In this document: piece by piece, positions 53,957-62,495 of the stretch
Layout of the letters: every line of letters begins with the position of its first letter
Position numbering within the stretch: position 1 is the stretch's first letter
DNA from: Myxococcales bacterium
GTDB taxonomy: Bacteria > Myxococcota_A > Polyangia > Haliangiales > Haliangiaceae
Direction of reading: 5' to 3'
Assembly: GCA_947483555.1 (NCBI GenBank)
Contig: CANKMW010000018.1
Location: 44,680-108,679, forward strand
Length of the DNA: 64,000 nt
Notes under the pieces: generated by a model
Seen by the model: the letters and a program-made list of their open reading frames with translations, nothing else
The model's database searches: none
Told to the model about the DNA's origin: nothing
Program-made: the position numbers and the translations under genes

Positions 53957-55474
53957 TCACGGCGCGCGATGCCGGGCGCGCCGCAAGCTGAGCGGCATGA
54001 GCCCGAGCGCCCACAGCAGCCAGGCGGTGCAGGCGAGCAGCCACCCGACCAGCGGCAAGAGCGCGGCGTGGCCGTCGAGGCCGGCCTTCATGCCCAGGTT
54101 CCAGGCCTGACGGGGCCCGTTGGGCGGGTTGCCACGCATGTCGATGGTCTGGGTCGAGACCGCGAGCTTGCCGTCGTAGAAGTTGCGCCACACGAACTGG
54201 GCGTAGGGCCGCTTGTAGCGGGTGTCGATCTCCGGTTTCACCGCGGTGGCGGCGAACATGTTGGCCGCCGAGTACGCCAGCAGGCCAGCCAGTGCGACCG
54301 CGGCGACGACGCGCGCGAGTCGCCGCCCGGCCCCGGTCACCGGTGGCGTGATCCACACCAGCACCCCGCCGGCGAGCATGGCGGCGAACGGCAGCATTGG
54401 CACCAGGTAACGCGGGCCCGCGCCCCAGCCGCCGTGCCACGGCGGAATCGAGCTGTTGAGCCACAGGAACATGAGCACCGCCCACGCACAGACGGCGACC
54501 TCGGCGCGATTGGCGCGTGACCGCACCAGCGCGACCGCGCCCGGCACGGCCAGGGCCAGCCACGGTGTGGTGTAGAGCAAGCCGCGAAACTCGCCGATCA
54601 GGATCTCCCGCAGCGCGAAGCCGTGGGGCTTGCCGACGCCCATGAACCAGCCGGTGTGGGGCTCCTTCCACACCGAGAACTGGTACGGGAACGTGCCCGG
54701 GCTGCCGAACGCCGCCGCGTGGTACCAGGCCAGCGCGGCGAGCGGCACGGCGCCGCCGAGCACCGCCCACACGCAGGGACGAAGCCGCGCCGCCCACAGA
54801 CCATAGACCGCGATCGGAAACCCGATCAGCGCCGCCGGGTACTCGGTGGCACCGGCGAAGCCGATCAGCGCGCCGACCGCGAGCATGCGCCCCGGCGTCG
54901 CCACGGCGCCGCGGCGGATCTCCACCAGCAACGTGAAGGCGATCAGCAGCAAGGCGCCGGCGATCTGGTTACCGTAGAGCAAGGTCGCGTAGGGCAGCCC
55001 CATGGTGGCCAACCCCCAGCCCAGCGCGACCACGATCGCCGCTCGTTCGCCGATGCCAAGGGCGCGGGCCAGCCGGGCCAGGAACACCGCGGCGATCACG
55101 GTGGGCACGCTGACCGCGATCACGATCGACAGCCACGCTGCCCACGCCAGCCAGCGCCGGCCCGGCCGCTCCGGCGCCCCGGACGCGTAGTAGACCGCGG
55201 CATAGGTCGGCGTGCACAACCACGACGCGCCCGGCGCCTTGTCGCAGTAGTGGTGACCGTCGCGGACCGCATCGTCGCCGGTGTTCTGCGCGAAGCGGTC
55301 GGTGCGCAGCGAGCCGTCCTCGACCGTCGACCGCACCAGGTTGAAGCGCGAGTTCTGATTCCACCCGCCGGCCTGGTAGAAGTACGCGTAGCAGCCGAGC
55401 AGGAGCGCGACCATCGCCGCCGCCGGCGTCGTCGACCATCGCCGCAGGCGCGCTCCCAGCGTCAGCGAGGGCAT
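53957..55474 (-). CDS. GT-C-fold membrane protein (paralogue of 28377-29963)
   Basis: 505 residues with ~11 hydrophobic helices. It shares with its paralogue the loops CDKAPGASWLCTPTYAA and HGGWGAGPRYLVPMLPFAA. The first extracytoplasmic loop (NQNSRFNLVRSTVEDGSL) has acidic residues where GT-C enzymes have catalytic Asp. Likely a lipid-linked sugar transferase; not proven. ATG 55474 chosen; a GTG at 55492 is possible, and further upstream the frame runs into the cytochrome gene's antisense. It follows the cytochrome/barrel genes on the same strand with a ~28-base gap, so it may share the transcript. Confidence 0.62.
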   Translation of the reverse strand: MPSLTLGARLRRWSTTPAAAMVALLLGCYAYFYQAGGWNQNSRFNLVRSTVEDGSLRTDRFAQNTGDDAVRDGHHYCDKAPGASWLCTPTYAAVYYASGAPERPGRRWLAWAAWLSIVIAVSVPTVIAAVFLARLARALGIGERAAIVVALGWGLATMGLPYATLLYGNQIAGALLLIAFTLLVEIRRGAVATPGRMLAVGALIGFAGATEYPAALIGFPIAVYGLWAARLRPCVWAVLGGAVPLAALAWYHAAAFGSPGTFPYQFSVWKEPHTGWFMGVGKPHGFALREILIGEFRGLLYTTPWLALAVPGAVALVRSRANRAEVAVCAWAVLMFLWLNSSIPPWHGGWGAGPRYLVPMLPFAAMLAGGVLVWITPPVTGAGRRLARVVAAVALAGLLAYSAANMFAATAVKPEIDTRYKRPYAQFVWRNFYDGKLAVSTQTIDMRGNPPNGPRQAWNLGMKAGLDGHAALLPLVGWLLACTAWLLWALGLMPLSLRRARHRAP

Positions 55475-55502
55475 CAGCGGCGTGGATACCACGGCCGGCC
55501 GC

Positions 55503-56720
55503 TCAGCCGCAGCCGACCCGATCGAGCTCGACGTGGCAGCGCAGGCACATGCGCTGGTTGCGGGCCGCCAGCGCGCGACAGCGGCCGCTACCCCGCCAGC
55601 CCGGACCATGCGGCGAGATCCCGAGCCGCGCCGGTTCGGCGCTGTGGCACTCGGCGCAGAAGTCCTCGCGATGGCACGACGCGCATGCCTTCAGGTTCTT
55701 CTGCGCCTCGGTGGCGTGGTGATCCGGACCGCGGGTGCCGGCGGCGGCCCAGCCGGCGGGATGGAAGCGGCCCACGACGCCGATCCGATCGAAGCCACTC
55801 TCGGCACGCACGCCGACGCCGGCTCGCTCGTGGCAGCCGACGCAGAAGCGCTGCGACGTGTGGCAGGCGCTGCAATCGGGCACCCCGCGCCGCGCCTCGA
55901 CCGCGTGCAAGGTCACGTAGTCGCCGGCATGGAAGTCCATCGGCTTCATCGCGCCGGCGTGACAGGCGGCGCAGAAGCGCTCCTCGTGGCAGGTCGCGCA
56001 CGCCCGCGGGTCGGTGCGGGCGATCTGATCGTGGTTGGTGCGGAAGTCGAGATCGTGGAGGGCGCCGGTGACGCCACCGGATGGCACCAGGCGTCCGTCG
56101 GGCAACTCGGTGCGGATGCGGCCGCCCGGCGTCGCGAGATGACAGGACGTGCACGTCGCGGCGGCGCGAACGCCGTCGTGGCAGGTCAGGCAGGTGTCCA
56201 TGCGCGGCAGGTGATCGCGCGTGGCCAGCCCGACCCGGTCGGCGGCCAGATCGCCGTGGCAGGTCTGGCAGGCGGCGGTGGCGTGGGCCGCGTGGCTGAA
56301 CTTGAGCTGCGGTGGCGGGATCGCGATCCGGGCCACCGGCTGTCCCGGCCGGTAGCCCGGGTGACAGGCCGTACACGCGGTCGGCGGCGCGCTGCGATCG
56401 CCGGCGGCGGCGGTGCCACCCGGCCGTGCGCGATCGATGGCGTGACAGCCGCGACACGCCGCCTCGCGGGGCGTGAGCAGATCCACCGCCGAGCGCGACG
56501 TGGTCGCGCGGTCGTGACAGACGACGCAGGCGGCGCCCACCTCGCCGACGTGCAGCGCATGCGAGAAGCGCAGCGGCAAGCGCTGCGCCGGGTAGACCAC
56601 CCGCGAGGGCTCGGGTCCCGCCACCGTCGACGTCGCCGTGAGCGTCGACAGCGCCGCCGAGACCGCGACCACGAGCGCGACCGCCGCCGGGCGCGAACCG
56701 ATCGTGCGCATCACCGCCAT
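55503..56720 (-). CDS. Periplasmic 13-haem c-type cytochrome
   Basis: 405 residues. After a signal peptide (TIGSRPAAVALVVAVSAALS) there are thirteen CxxCH haem-binding motifs (e.g. CVVCH, CRGCH, CTACH, CQTCH, CLTCH, CTSCH, CATCH, CAACH, CSACH, CVGCH, CASCH, CAECH, CLRCH) and many extra His for bis-His ligation. There are on average ~29 residues per haem, as in MtrA/OmcS-like electron-transfer cytochromes. A role in moving electrons across the envelope fits, but a nitrite/sulfite-type enzyme cannot be excluded. ATG 56720 overlaps the stop of the upstream barrel gene (TGATG), so the two are translationally coupled. Confidence 0.9.
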   Translation of the reverse strand: MAVMRTIGSRPAAVALVVAVSAALSTLTATSTVAGPEPSRVVYPAQRLPLRFSHALHVGEVGAACVVCHDRATTSRSAVDLLTPREAACRGCHAIDRARPGGTAAAGDRSAPPTACTACHPGYRPGQPVARIAIPPPQLKFSHAAHATAACQTCHGDLAADRVGLATRDHLPRMDTCLTCHDGVRAAATCTSCHLATPGGRIRTELPDGRLVPSGGVTGALHDLDFRTNHDQIARTDPRACATCHEERFCAACHAGAMKPMDFHAGDYVTLHAVEARRGVPDCSACHTSQRFCVGCHERAGVGVRAESGFDRIGVVGRFHPAGWAAAGTRGPDHHATEAQKNLKACASCHREDFCAECHSAEPARLGISPHGPGWRGSGRCRALAARNQRMCLRCHVELDRVGCG

Positions 56721-58348
56721 CAGTGGGTCTCCGGTTCGAACGCGAGGTCGAGCACGGCGACCGCCCGCACCTCGAGGCTGGCCCGCGGGCTCGACGCCAC
56801 CTCGGTGGTGGCAACCACGGCGATGCCGTCGTCGATCTTCCACGCCGCGGCGACCTGGCCGACCCCCGAGGCGCCGTCGCCGCCGTCGAGATCGGAGTCG
56901 GCGCTGGTCACCGCCACGCCGCCCAGCCGCGCACTCAGCGACAGCGCCCGCGAGCGCTCCCAGCGCGCGGTCGCGGTGGCGCCGAGCCGGCGACCACCGT
57001 ACCCGTCATCGCCGAGCAGATCGAGGCGAGCCCGCACCCGCGGCGAGACGTCGAGCTCGACGCCGGTCCGCACGCCGGCGACCCAGGCCCGATCGCCGGC
57101 GCCGGCCGGACTCGGCACGTCGTAGCGGCGCACCCACGCGGTCGCGAAGCCACGATGGGTCGCGAGCCGCGGCGTCAGATCGTAGTTCAGCCGCGCGTCC
57201 CACGAGGTCCCGACCACGAACACGTTCCAGATCGAGTCGCCATCGAAGGTCGGCACCGAGCGCGCCACCTCGGGCGTGAGCGCGTGCGCGCCGCGCGCCA
57301 GCCGGACCCCGGCCTGCGCCTCGTCGACGACCGCGTGGAGCAGCGACCAGCGCGCCTGCAGCCAGGGCTCGACGACGACGCCCACCGCGCGCGCCTTGCC
57401 GCGCACGATCGCGCTGGTGTGCTCCTCGTCGACACCCCAGCCCGGGGCCTGGCCGACCTCGTCGGGGTAGACCCCGAGATCCGGAAAGTCGAGCCGATCG
57501 ACCGGGCCGAGCAGCCCCGGCGTGCGCGACTGGCTGCGCCGGTAGGCCAGCCGCGCAGATCCCCAGCCGACGCCCTCACTCTCGATCGCGAGCCCGGCGG
57601 TCGGGGTCAGCGCCTCGCGTTCCGGGCACAGCGTGAGATCGCTGCCGAGGCGACTCTCGCCCGGCACCCGGCTGCGGTCGATGATCTGCCAGCTGCCGCT
57701 GCCGGCGGTCGGGCCCTCGACGTACTCGTGGCAATCGGCGCCGGCGGTACCGTCGAGGTCGAACTCGCCGCTGCCGAGCGGCGAGCGATCGCGGACCCGC
57801 AGGCCGGCGACGGCCTCGAACAGCACCGGCCACGGCGTGTGGACGCGCGCGGTGACGCCATCGAGGCTCCACCAGTCGAGGGCGTCGACCGTGAGCTGGC
57901 GTCCGATCCGCACATCGACGCGGCCGGCGAGTCCGTCGATGGCGACGTAGCCGTAGAGCAGGTCGAGGCCGATGCTCGACGCCGCCAGGTCGGGGATGGC
58001 GTCGACGGCATCGAGCGCGCGATCGTCGACGGTCACGGTGCCCGCGGTCCAGGCGCCGAAGTCGTGATCGAGGCGCAGGTGGCCGGTGAACCACACCACC
58101 GGCCCATGGTCGACGCGACCGGGCCGGGCCCGCAGCCGCTGGCGGCGCAGGTCGCCGAGGTCCCACATCGAGAGCGTCAACGTCTGCGTGTAACGCCGCC
58201 GCGCCAGCCACAGATCGGCGCCGACCAGCCGCAGCGCCGGCAACTGATAGACCTGGCCCACCGTTCGCGCCACCACCTCGTACTCGTAGGCGCGCGCCGG
58301 GGCCGTGCTCAGCGCGAGCGCGGCGAGCACGACGGCGGGGCGCACCAC
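56720..58348 (-). CDS. Probable outer-membrane beta-barrel protein, partner of 13-haem cytochrome
   Basis: 542 residues. Signal peptide (PAVVLAALALSTAPARA, cleavage ~20) then ~24-28 alternating amphipathic strands with short turns (WLARRRYTQTLTLSMWDLG, LLYGYVAIDGLAGRVDVRIG, LGATATARWERSRALSLSAR) to the C-terminus, which ends LAFEPETH rather than with a terminal aromatic. The pattern resembles porins of the MtrB/alginate-export type. There is no CxxCH. The immediate coupling to a multihaem cytochrome suggests a porin-cytochrome conduit. Start: GTG 58348, preceded by TACCGT and 6 bases. Confidence 0.68.
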   Translation of the reverse strand: MVRPAVVLAALALSTAPARAYEYEVVARTVGQVYQLPALRLVGADLWLARRRYTQTLTLSMWDLGDLRRQRLRARPGRVDHGPVVWFTGHLRLDHDFGAWTAGTVTVDDRALDAVDAIPDLAASSIGLDLLYGYVAIDGLAGRVDVRIGRQLTVDALDWWSLDGVTARVHTPWPVLFEAVAGLRVRDRSPLGSGEFDLDGTAGADCHEYVEGPTAGSGSWQIIDRSRVPGESRLGSDLTLCPEREALTPTAGLAIESEGVGWGSARLAYRRSQSRTPGLLGPVDRLDFPDLGVYPDEVGQAPGWGVDEEHTSAIVRGKARAVGVVVEPWLQARWSLLHAVVDEAQAGVRLARGAHALTPEVARSVPTFDGDSIWNVFVVGTSWDARLNYDLTPRLATHRGFATAWVRRYDVPSPAGAGDRAWVAGVRTGVELDVSPRVRARLDLLGDDGYGGRRLGATATARWERSRALSLSARLGGVAVTSADSDLDGGDGASGVGQVAAAWKIDDGIAVVATTEVASSPRASLEVRAVAVLDLAFEPETH

Positions 58349-58354
58349 GCGGCC

Positions 58355-58360
58355 ACGGTA
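58355..58360 (-). promoter_or_regulatory. Putative -10 box of barrel/cytochrome operon
   Basis: TACCGT on the minus strand, 6 bases before the GTG at 58348; no Shine-Dalgarno. Confidence 0.4.
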
Positions 58361-58393
58361 GCACGCGCGCGGGGCCCGACCGGCGCGAGGCGG

Positions 58394-58927
58394 TCAGGGC
58401 CGCGGTCCGCTGGTCGCGCCGGCGATCTGCTCCGGCGTCAGCAGCTTGACCATCGTGCCGATGGTCTCGGGGCGGATGAGCACGTCGGTGCCCGGCGCCA
58501 GGTCGTGGACGTCGATGCGGCCCGGGGTGCGGATCGCCAGGGTGTGAAGTGGCGCGCCGTCGAGGTCACAGATCGAGAAGCGCGCGACCCGCCCGAACGG
58601 CGGACGATTGTAGATCGTCGTCGCCAGCGCCACGATGGTGCCCGACTGGTCGACCGTGGTCGGGCGCGGGTGCAACGGCGGCGACGGATCGCCGACCTGG
58701 TACGCCTTCTCGGCGTGGCGCGGCGGGTTGATGCCGTAGTAGAGCGCCTGCATGGTGGCCGGATCGATGGTGCCGCTGCCTCGCTGGGGGGTGTACGGAC
58801 TGCCGTCCGCGCTGGAGATCTCGGCCTGGTCGGCGCCGACCGCGGGTTCGTCGACGCATGCGCCCAGGGCCAGGGCAACGCTCGACAGCAAGATCGCAAC
58901 GGCGACGTCATTCATCGGGGTTCGCAT
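58394..58927 (-). CDS. Lipoprotein of unknown function
   Basis: 177 residues from ATG 58927 (MRTPMNDVAVAILLSSVALA) with a clear lipobox LGAC at ~21-24. The mature part is small and beta-rich: VDQSGTIVALATTIYNRPPF, RVARFSICDLDGAP and RIDVHDLAPGTDVLIRP. No known domain. Longer in-frame starts (to 59110) would put ~60 Arg-rich residues before the signal and are unlikely. It precedes the barrel/cytochrome genes on the same strand with a 45-base gap and could be a third, surface component, but that is only proximity. Confidence 0.62.
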   Translation of the reverse strand: MRTPMNDVAVAILLSSVALALGACVDEPAVGADQAEISSADGSPYTPQRGSGTIDPATMQALYYGINPPRHAEKAYQVGDPSPPLHPRPTTVDQSGTIVALATTIYNRPPFGRVARFSICDLDGAPLHTLAIRTPGRIDVHDLAPGTDVLIRPETIGTMVKLLTPEQIAGATSGPRP

Positions 58928-59100
58928 GGCGGCGAGCCCGAGCACGAAGCGCGCCACCCGGCGGGCGGTGGCACTGCGCGTGACGACGGCGGCCTGCGCC
59001 GATCGGTGGTCGTCCCGCTCGATGGCGCACCGCCTTCGAATGCGCTCCGCTGCGCGATCGCACCCAAGGTCGCGCAAGCCGACACCGGGGTCCTTGGGGC

Positions 59101-59171
59101 GTGATGTCACACCGTTGCGCTGATCATCCGACGTATTTTACGTATGAGTACATACAGAATTATCGTTACAG
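59101..59171. promoter_or_regulatory. AT-rich divergent promoter region with nested inverted repeats
   Basis: The only strongly AT-rich patch in the window. It contains GTGATGTCAC (59101-59110), ACGTA-TTT-TACGT (59131-59143) and GTATG-AGTA-CATAC (59142-59155), all perfect inverted repeats, and TATCGT ending 5 bases before the ATG at 59172. Likely operator sites for a transcription factor controlling one or both flanking lipoprotein genes. Confidence 0.5.
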
Positions 59172-60551
59172 ATGGCATGGAGATCGATATCGTTTGAAGG
59201 AGTGAAGCGCGGGGTTCTTCTTCTGATCGTCGTCATGGGCTGCGCCGACGATCCCTCGACGATCGCGAGCGGGGCGCGGCTCGAGCTGATCTGGAACACC
59301 TTCGCGGACGGCTCGCGCCAGCGCGACGTCATCGAGGTGTTCGACGCCGAACGAGACGAGCCGTGCGTGCCGCACCGCTGGACGGACGGCAACACGTACT
59401 GCACGCCGGGCGGACGACAGGTGGCGAACCTCGCCACCGTGTACGCCAGCGCGGCGTGTGACTCGGCCGCGTTGCGCGCGGTCGACGGCGGCAGCTTGAC
59501 CTACGCGCCCACCGTCGTCGACGGGGTGTTTGCCGCGCTCCACCGCGCGCAGCCACTCGCGCTGGTCGCGTTCTGGGTCCGTGACGCCGGCGGGGCCTGC
59601 GCCGGTCCCTTCAGCGGCGGCGGCCAGCGCTTCTACCAGCGCGGCGCCGAGGTGGCGGCGGCCGAGCTGGCGCCGGTCGAGACCAAGGCGATCGACGCCG
59701 GCGGTCGCGTCGGCTTGCGCACGTTGGTGAGCGACGACGGGCTGAGTCTGCCCACCGGGATGCGCGACAACTCGCGCGGCTTCGACTGCATCGTCCGCAC
59801 CACCGCCAACGGCGTCGCCACCTGCCTGCCGCCGCGCCAGGGCGCGCTGCGCTATGCCGACGCCGCGTGCCGCGAGCCGGTGGTGGGACAGCACGAGTCG
59901 TGGTCGGACGTGGCGCCGTACATGTTCGCCGGACCGGTGTGCGAGCCGCTCGGCTTCATGGTGAGCACCGAGACCACCGTGCCGGGCTACGAGCGCATCG
60001 GCGGTGTTTGCATGGCGACGGCGGCGCCGATCGGCCACCGCTGGTTCCAGGCGGCGCCGATCGACCTGGCGCGCATCGAGCGGCGCCGCGTGGCCGAGCC
60101 CGGCCGTCGCCTCGAGGCGATCGAGCTGGTCGCCGGCGACGTCACGCTCTCCGACGTCAGCCGCTTCGACACCCGCACCGGCGGTGAGTGCCAGCTCGCC
60201 TCGTCGGCGGCGGAGCCCGGCGTGCGTCGCTGTCTGCCCCAGGGCCCGGGCTTCGAGTCGACCTACTTCGCCGACGCTGCGTGCACTCGCCCGCTGCCAC
60301 TCGCCAACGTCTACCGCAAGGCGCCGATGGCCAAGTGCGGCGCCGAGTTGCCGCCGTTCGCCGTCGCCGCTGACCGCCCCGGCAGCTACTACCGGATCAT
60401 GGGCAGCCAGGCCACCCCGGTGTTCCGCCGCGACGAGACCGGCTCCTGCACGGCGTCGCCGTACGATGGCCTGGCTGGCGCGCCGCTCCTGTTCCAGCTC
60501 GGCGAGCTGGTGCCATCGACCGAGTTCGTGGCCGCCGTCACCGACCATTGA
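59172..60551 (+). CDS. Cysteine-rich lipoprotein with repeated segments
   Basis: 459 residues. The N-terminus ...GVKRGVLLLIVVMGCADD shows a lipobox VMGC, predicting a lipoprotein. The mature part contains several similar ~90-residue segments with pattern YADAACREPV / YFADAACTRPL, each preceded by CLPP or CLPQ and a Cys pair (RCLPQGPGFESTYFADAACT), suggesting disulfide-bonded repeats. No catalytic motif and no family recognised. ATG 59172 lies in the AT-rich promoter patch; a GTG at 59205 directly before the hydrophobic core has an AAGGAG immediately adjacent and is an alternative. It converges with the Kelch-like gene. Confidence 0.65.
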   Translation: MAWRSISFEGVKRGVLLLIVVMGCADDPSTIASGARLELIWNTFADGSRQRDVIEVFDAERDEPCVPHRWTDGNTYCTPGGRQVANLATVYASAACDSAALRAVDGGSLTYAPTVVDGVFAALHRAQPLALVAFWVRDAGGACAGPFSGGGQRFYQRGAEVAAAELAPVETKAIDAGGRVGLRTLVSDDGLSLPTGMRDNSRGFDCIVRTTANGVATCLPPRQGALRYADAACREPVVGQHESWSDVAPYMFAGPVCEPLGFMVSTETTVPGYERIGGVCMATAAPIGHRWFQAAPIDLARIERRRVAEPGRRLEAIELVAGDVTLSDVSRFDTRTGGECQLASSAAEPGVRRCLPQGPGFESTYFADAACTRPLPLANVYRKAPMAKCGAELPPFAVAADRPGSYYRIMGSQATPVFRRDETGSCTASPYDGLAGAPLLFQLGELVPSTEFVAAVTDH

Positions 60552-60572
60552 CGCGCTCGCCGCCGCGATCGG

Positions 60573-62471
60573 CTACCGCGTCACGGCGATCGTCACCACC
60601 TCGACCTCGCCCACCCCGAGGGCGCTGACGCCGACGCGCCCGGGCGGCAGCGGCTCGACGTCGCAGGTCAACACCACCTGCCCGCCCATCGCGACCCGCG
60701 CCGTGCCGGCGCGGACGTCGAGGGTGATGGTATGAAGCCCGGCCGCTGGCACCACGCCGCCGCGACACGTGGTGGCGGCGCCGCCGGCGACCCGGCGCTC
60801 GAGGCTGGCCTCGATCCCCGGCACCAGCAACACCTGGTGCCGATCGGCGGGACCGACGTGGCCGAGCACCAGCCCGATCCCCGCGACCGGCACGCGGGCC
60901 GTGACCTCGACCCGCAGCGGGCCGCCGAGCGGTCCGCCGACGATCGCGTAGCTCGGGCCACCCGTCGTGCCGCGCAGCCGCCACGGCGGCGTCGGGATGA
61001 CCAGCGATGGATCGAGCGGTGACAGCGGCGGATCGCTCTCGTCGTCACCCGGCACCACCGTCAGCGAACCGGTGAAGCGACCCAGCAGGCGGGGCCGGAA
61101 GCGCCACGCCGCCGCCTGCGGCGCCGCGCTGACCCGACCGCCGACCACGAACACGCTGCCGTCGTCGAGCAGAATCGCGGCGTGACCACCGTCGAGCGCC
61201 GGCATGCCGGGCGCGGTCACCGTGGTCCAGGTCGACGATGCCGGCAAGAACCGCAGCGGGGGACCGCCGCCGATCGCCAGCACCAGGCCGTCCTCCTGCG
61301 TGGTCAGCAATGCGCCGGCGCGGGGCGCCAGGGTCGGCAGCGGCCGCCCGACGTCGATGCCCGGGACCAGCGCGACGGTCTCGCCGCGCGCCACCTCACC
61401 GTCGGCGGCGAACCCGGTGACGATGGTCCCCGCGTCGGTGCGTGCGGCGGCGGCGCCAGCGGCCGCGAACACCGTGACCGCGCCGGTCACCAGATCGACC
61501 CGCTCGGCCGTGGTGACCGCTGCCCCGGCGCCGTCGACACCGCCGACCACGACGACCGTGCGACGACCGTCGACGCCGACCTCGACGAAGGCCTGGCCGT
61601 CGAGGCGCTCGGCGGCCAGCGCCGGACCGGCGGTGATGGAGCCGCCGGCCAGATTGATGATGCGACTATCCGCGCGCGCGCTGCCGGGCTCGCAGGTGCC
61701 GGCGTCACTCAACGTGCCGCAACCGCCGAGCAGCATCACGGTGGTCGCGTCGAGCACCACCGCGGCGCTGTGGGCCCGCACCTGACTGACCAGGACCGCG
61801 TCGCGAAACCCCTGCCCGTGATCGTAGATCGCGAACCCGGGGCTGGGGCCACCGACCAGCACCACGGTTCCATCCGGCAGCGGCAGCAACGCGGCGCCGG
61901 CGAGGCCGCGCACCCCGCCGAAGCCGGCCGGCAACGGCACGTCACGGAAGCTGTTGGTGGCCGGATCGAACCACTCGGCGGTGGCCAGCGGCAGCGGGGC
62001 ATAGCCACCGGCGATCAGCACGCCACCGCCGACCGCTGCGGCCAGCGGATGATCGCGCGCGGTCGACATCGAGCCGGCGGCGCACACGTCGTCAGGCGGC
62101 GCCATCGCCACGGTCACCGGGTCGCCATCCGCGAGCGCCTCGAAGTCGAACGGCGCGGTCTTGCCGTGCGCGAGCACCCGCCCACCCTCACCGATGATCT
62201 CGACCGCGAGCTGGCGGGTCGCGGCTGGAAGATCCGCCAGCGCGACCGGGGCGTCGAGCCCGATCGGCCGCCGCTCGGCCCGGAAGTCGCCGAGCGGCGT
62301 CACCAGCAGCGACCGGGCGTCGGCCGGTCGGCCGCACGGGCCGGCGCCGACCGGCACCAGGCGCACGGCCGCCGCGTCGCCGCCGCAGGCCGCCGCGGCG
62401 ACCAGCGCGACCCCGGCCCACACCTCGCGTTGGCCGCGAGCGAGCGCCGCGAGTCGGAGGGAGGCGACCAC
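60573..62471 (-). CDS. Kelch-like beta-propeller lipoprotein
   Basis: 632 residues. A signal sequence (REVWAGVALVAAAAC) ends in AAAC, probably a lipobox. Residues ~110-440 hold about six Kelch-type repeats: GGGVLIAGGYAPLPLATAEW, DGTVVLVGGPSPGF, TTVMLLGGCG, RTVVVVGGVDGAG, DGSVFVVGGRVSA. A C-terminal ~190-residue jelly-roll-like domain follows (RLLGRFTGSLTVVPGDDE, HTITLDVRAGTARVAMGG), similar to glycan-binding concanavalin-type folds. Surface-exposed binding protein is the best guess. The GTG at 62471 is chosen because TATCAT lies exactly 6 bases upstream; GTG 62486 is an alternative. Confidence 0.72.
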   Translation of the reverse strand: MVASLRLAALARGQREVWAGVALVAAAACGGDAAAVRLVPVGAGPCGRPADARSLLVTPLGDFRAERRPIGLDAPVALADLPAATRQLAVEIIGEGGRVLAHGKTAPFDFEALADGDPVTVAMAPPDDVCAAGSMSTARDHPLAAAVGGGVLIAGGYAPLPLATAEWFDPATNSFRDVPLPAGFGGVRGLAGAALLPLPDGTVVLVGGPSPGFAIYDHGQGFRDAVLVSQVRAHSAAVVLDATTVMLLGGCGTLSDAGTCEPGSARADSRIINLAGGSITAGPALAAERLDGQAFVEVGVDGRRTVVVVGGVDGAGAAVTTAERVDLVTGAVTVFAAAGAAAARTDAGTIVTGFAADGEVARGETVALVPGIDVGRPLPTLAPRAGALLTTQEDGLVLAIGGGPPLRFLPASSTWTTVTAPGMPALDGGHAAILLDDGSVFVVGGRVSAAPQAAAWRFRPRLLGRFTGSLTVVPGDDESDPPLSPLDPSLVIPTPPWRLRGTTGGPSYAIVGGPLGGPLRVEVTARVPVAGIGLVLGHVGPADRHQVLLVPGIEASLERRVAGGAATTCRGGVVPAAGLHTITLDVRAGTARVAMGGQVVLTCDVEPLPPGRVGVSALGVGEVEVVTIAVTR

Positions 62472-62477
62472 CGACGC

Positions 62478-62487
62478 ATGATACACT
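62478..62487. promoter_or_regulatory. Overlapping divergent -10 boxes
   Basis: On the minus strand TATCAT (62478-62483) lies 6 bases before the Kelch-like GTG at 62471. On the plus strand TACACT (62482-62487) lies 8 bases before the kinase ATG at 62496. The two overlap by two bases, so polymerase cannot occupy both at once: a compact divergent promoter with mutual exclusion. Confidence 0.5.
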
Positions 62488-62495
62488 CGGTGCGG

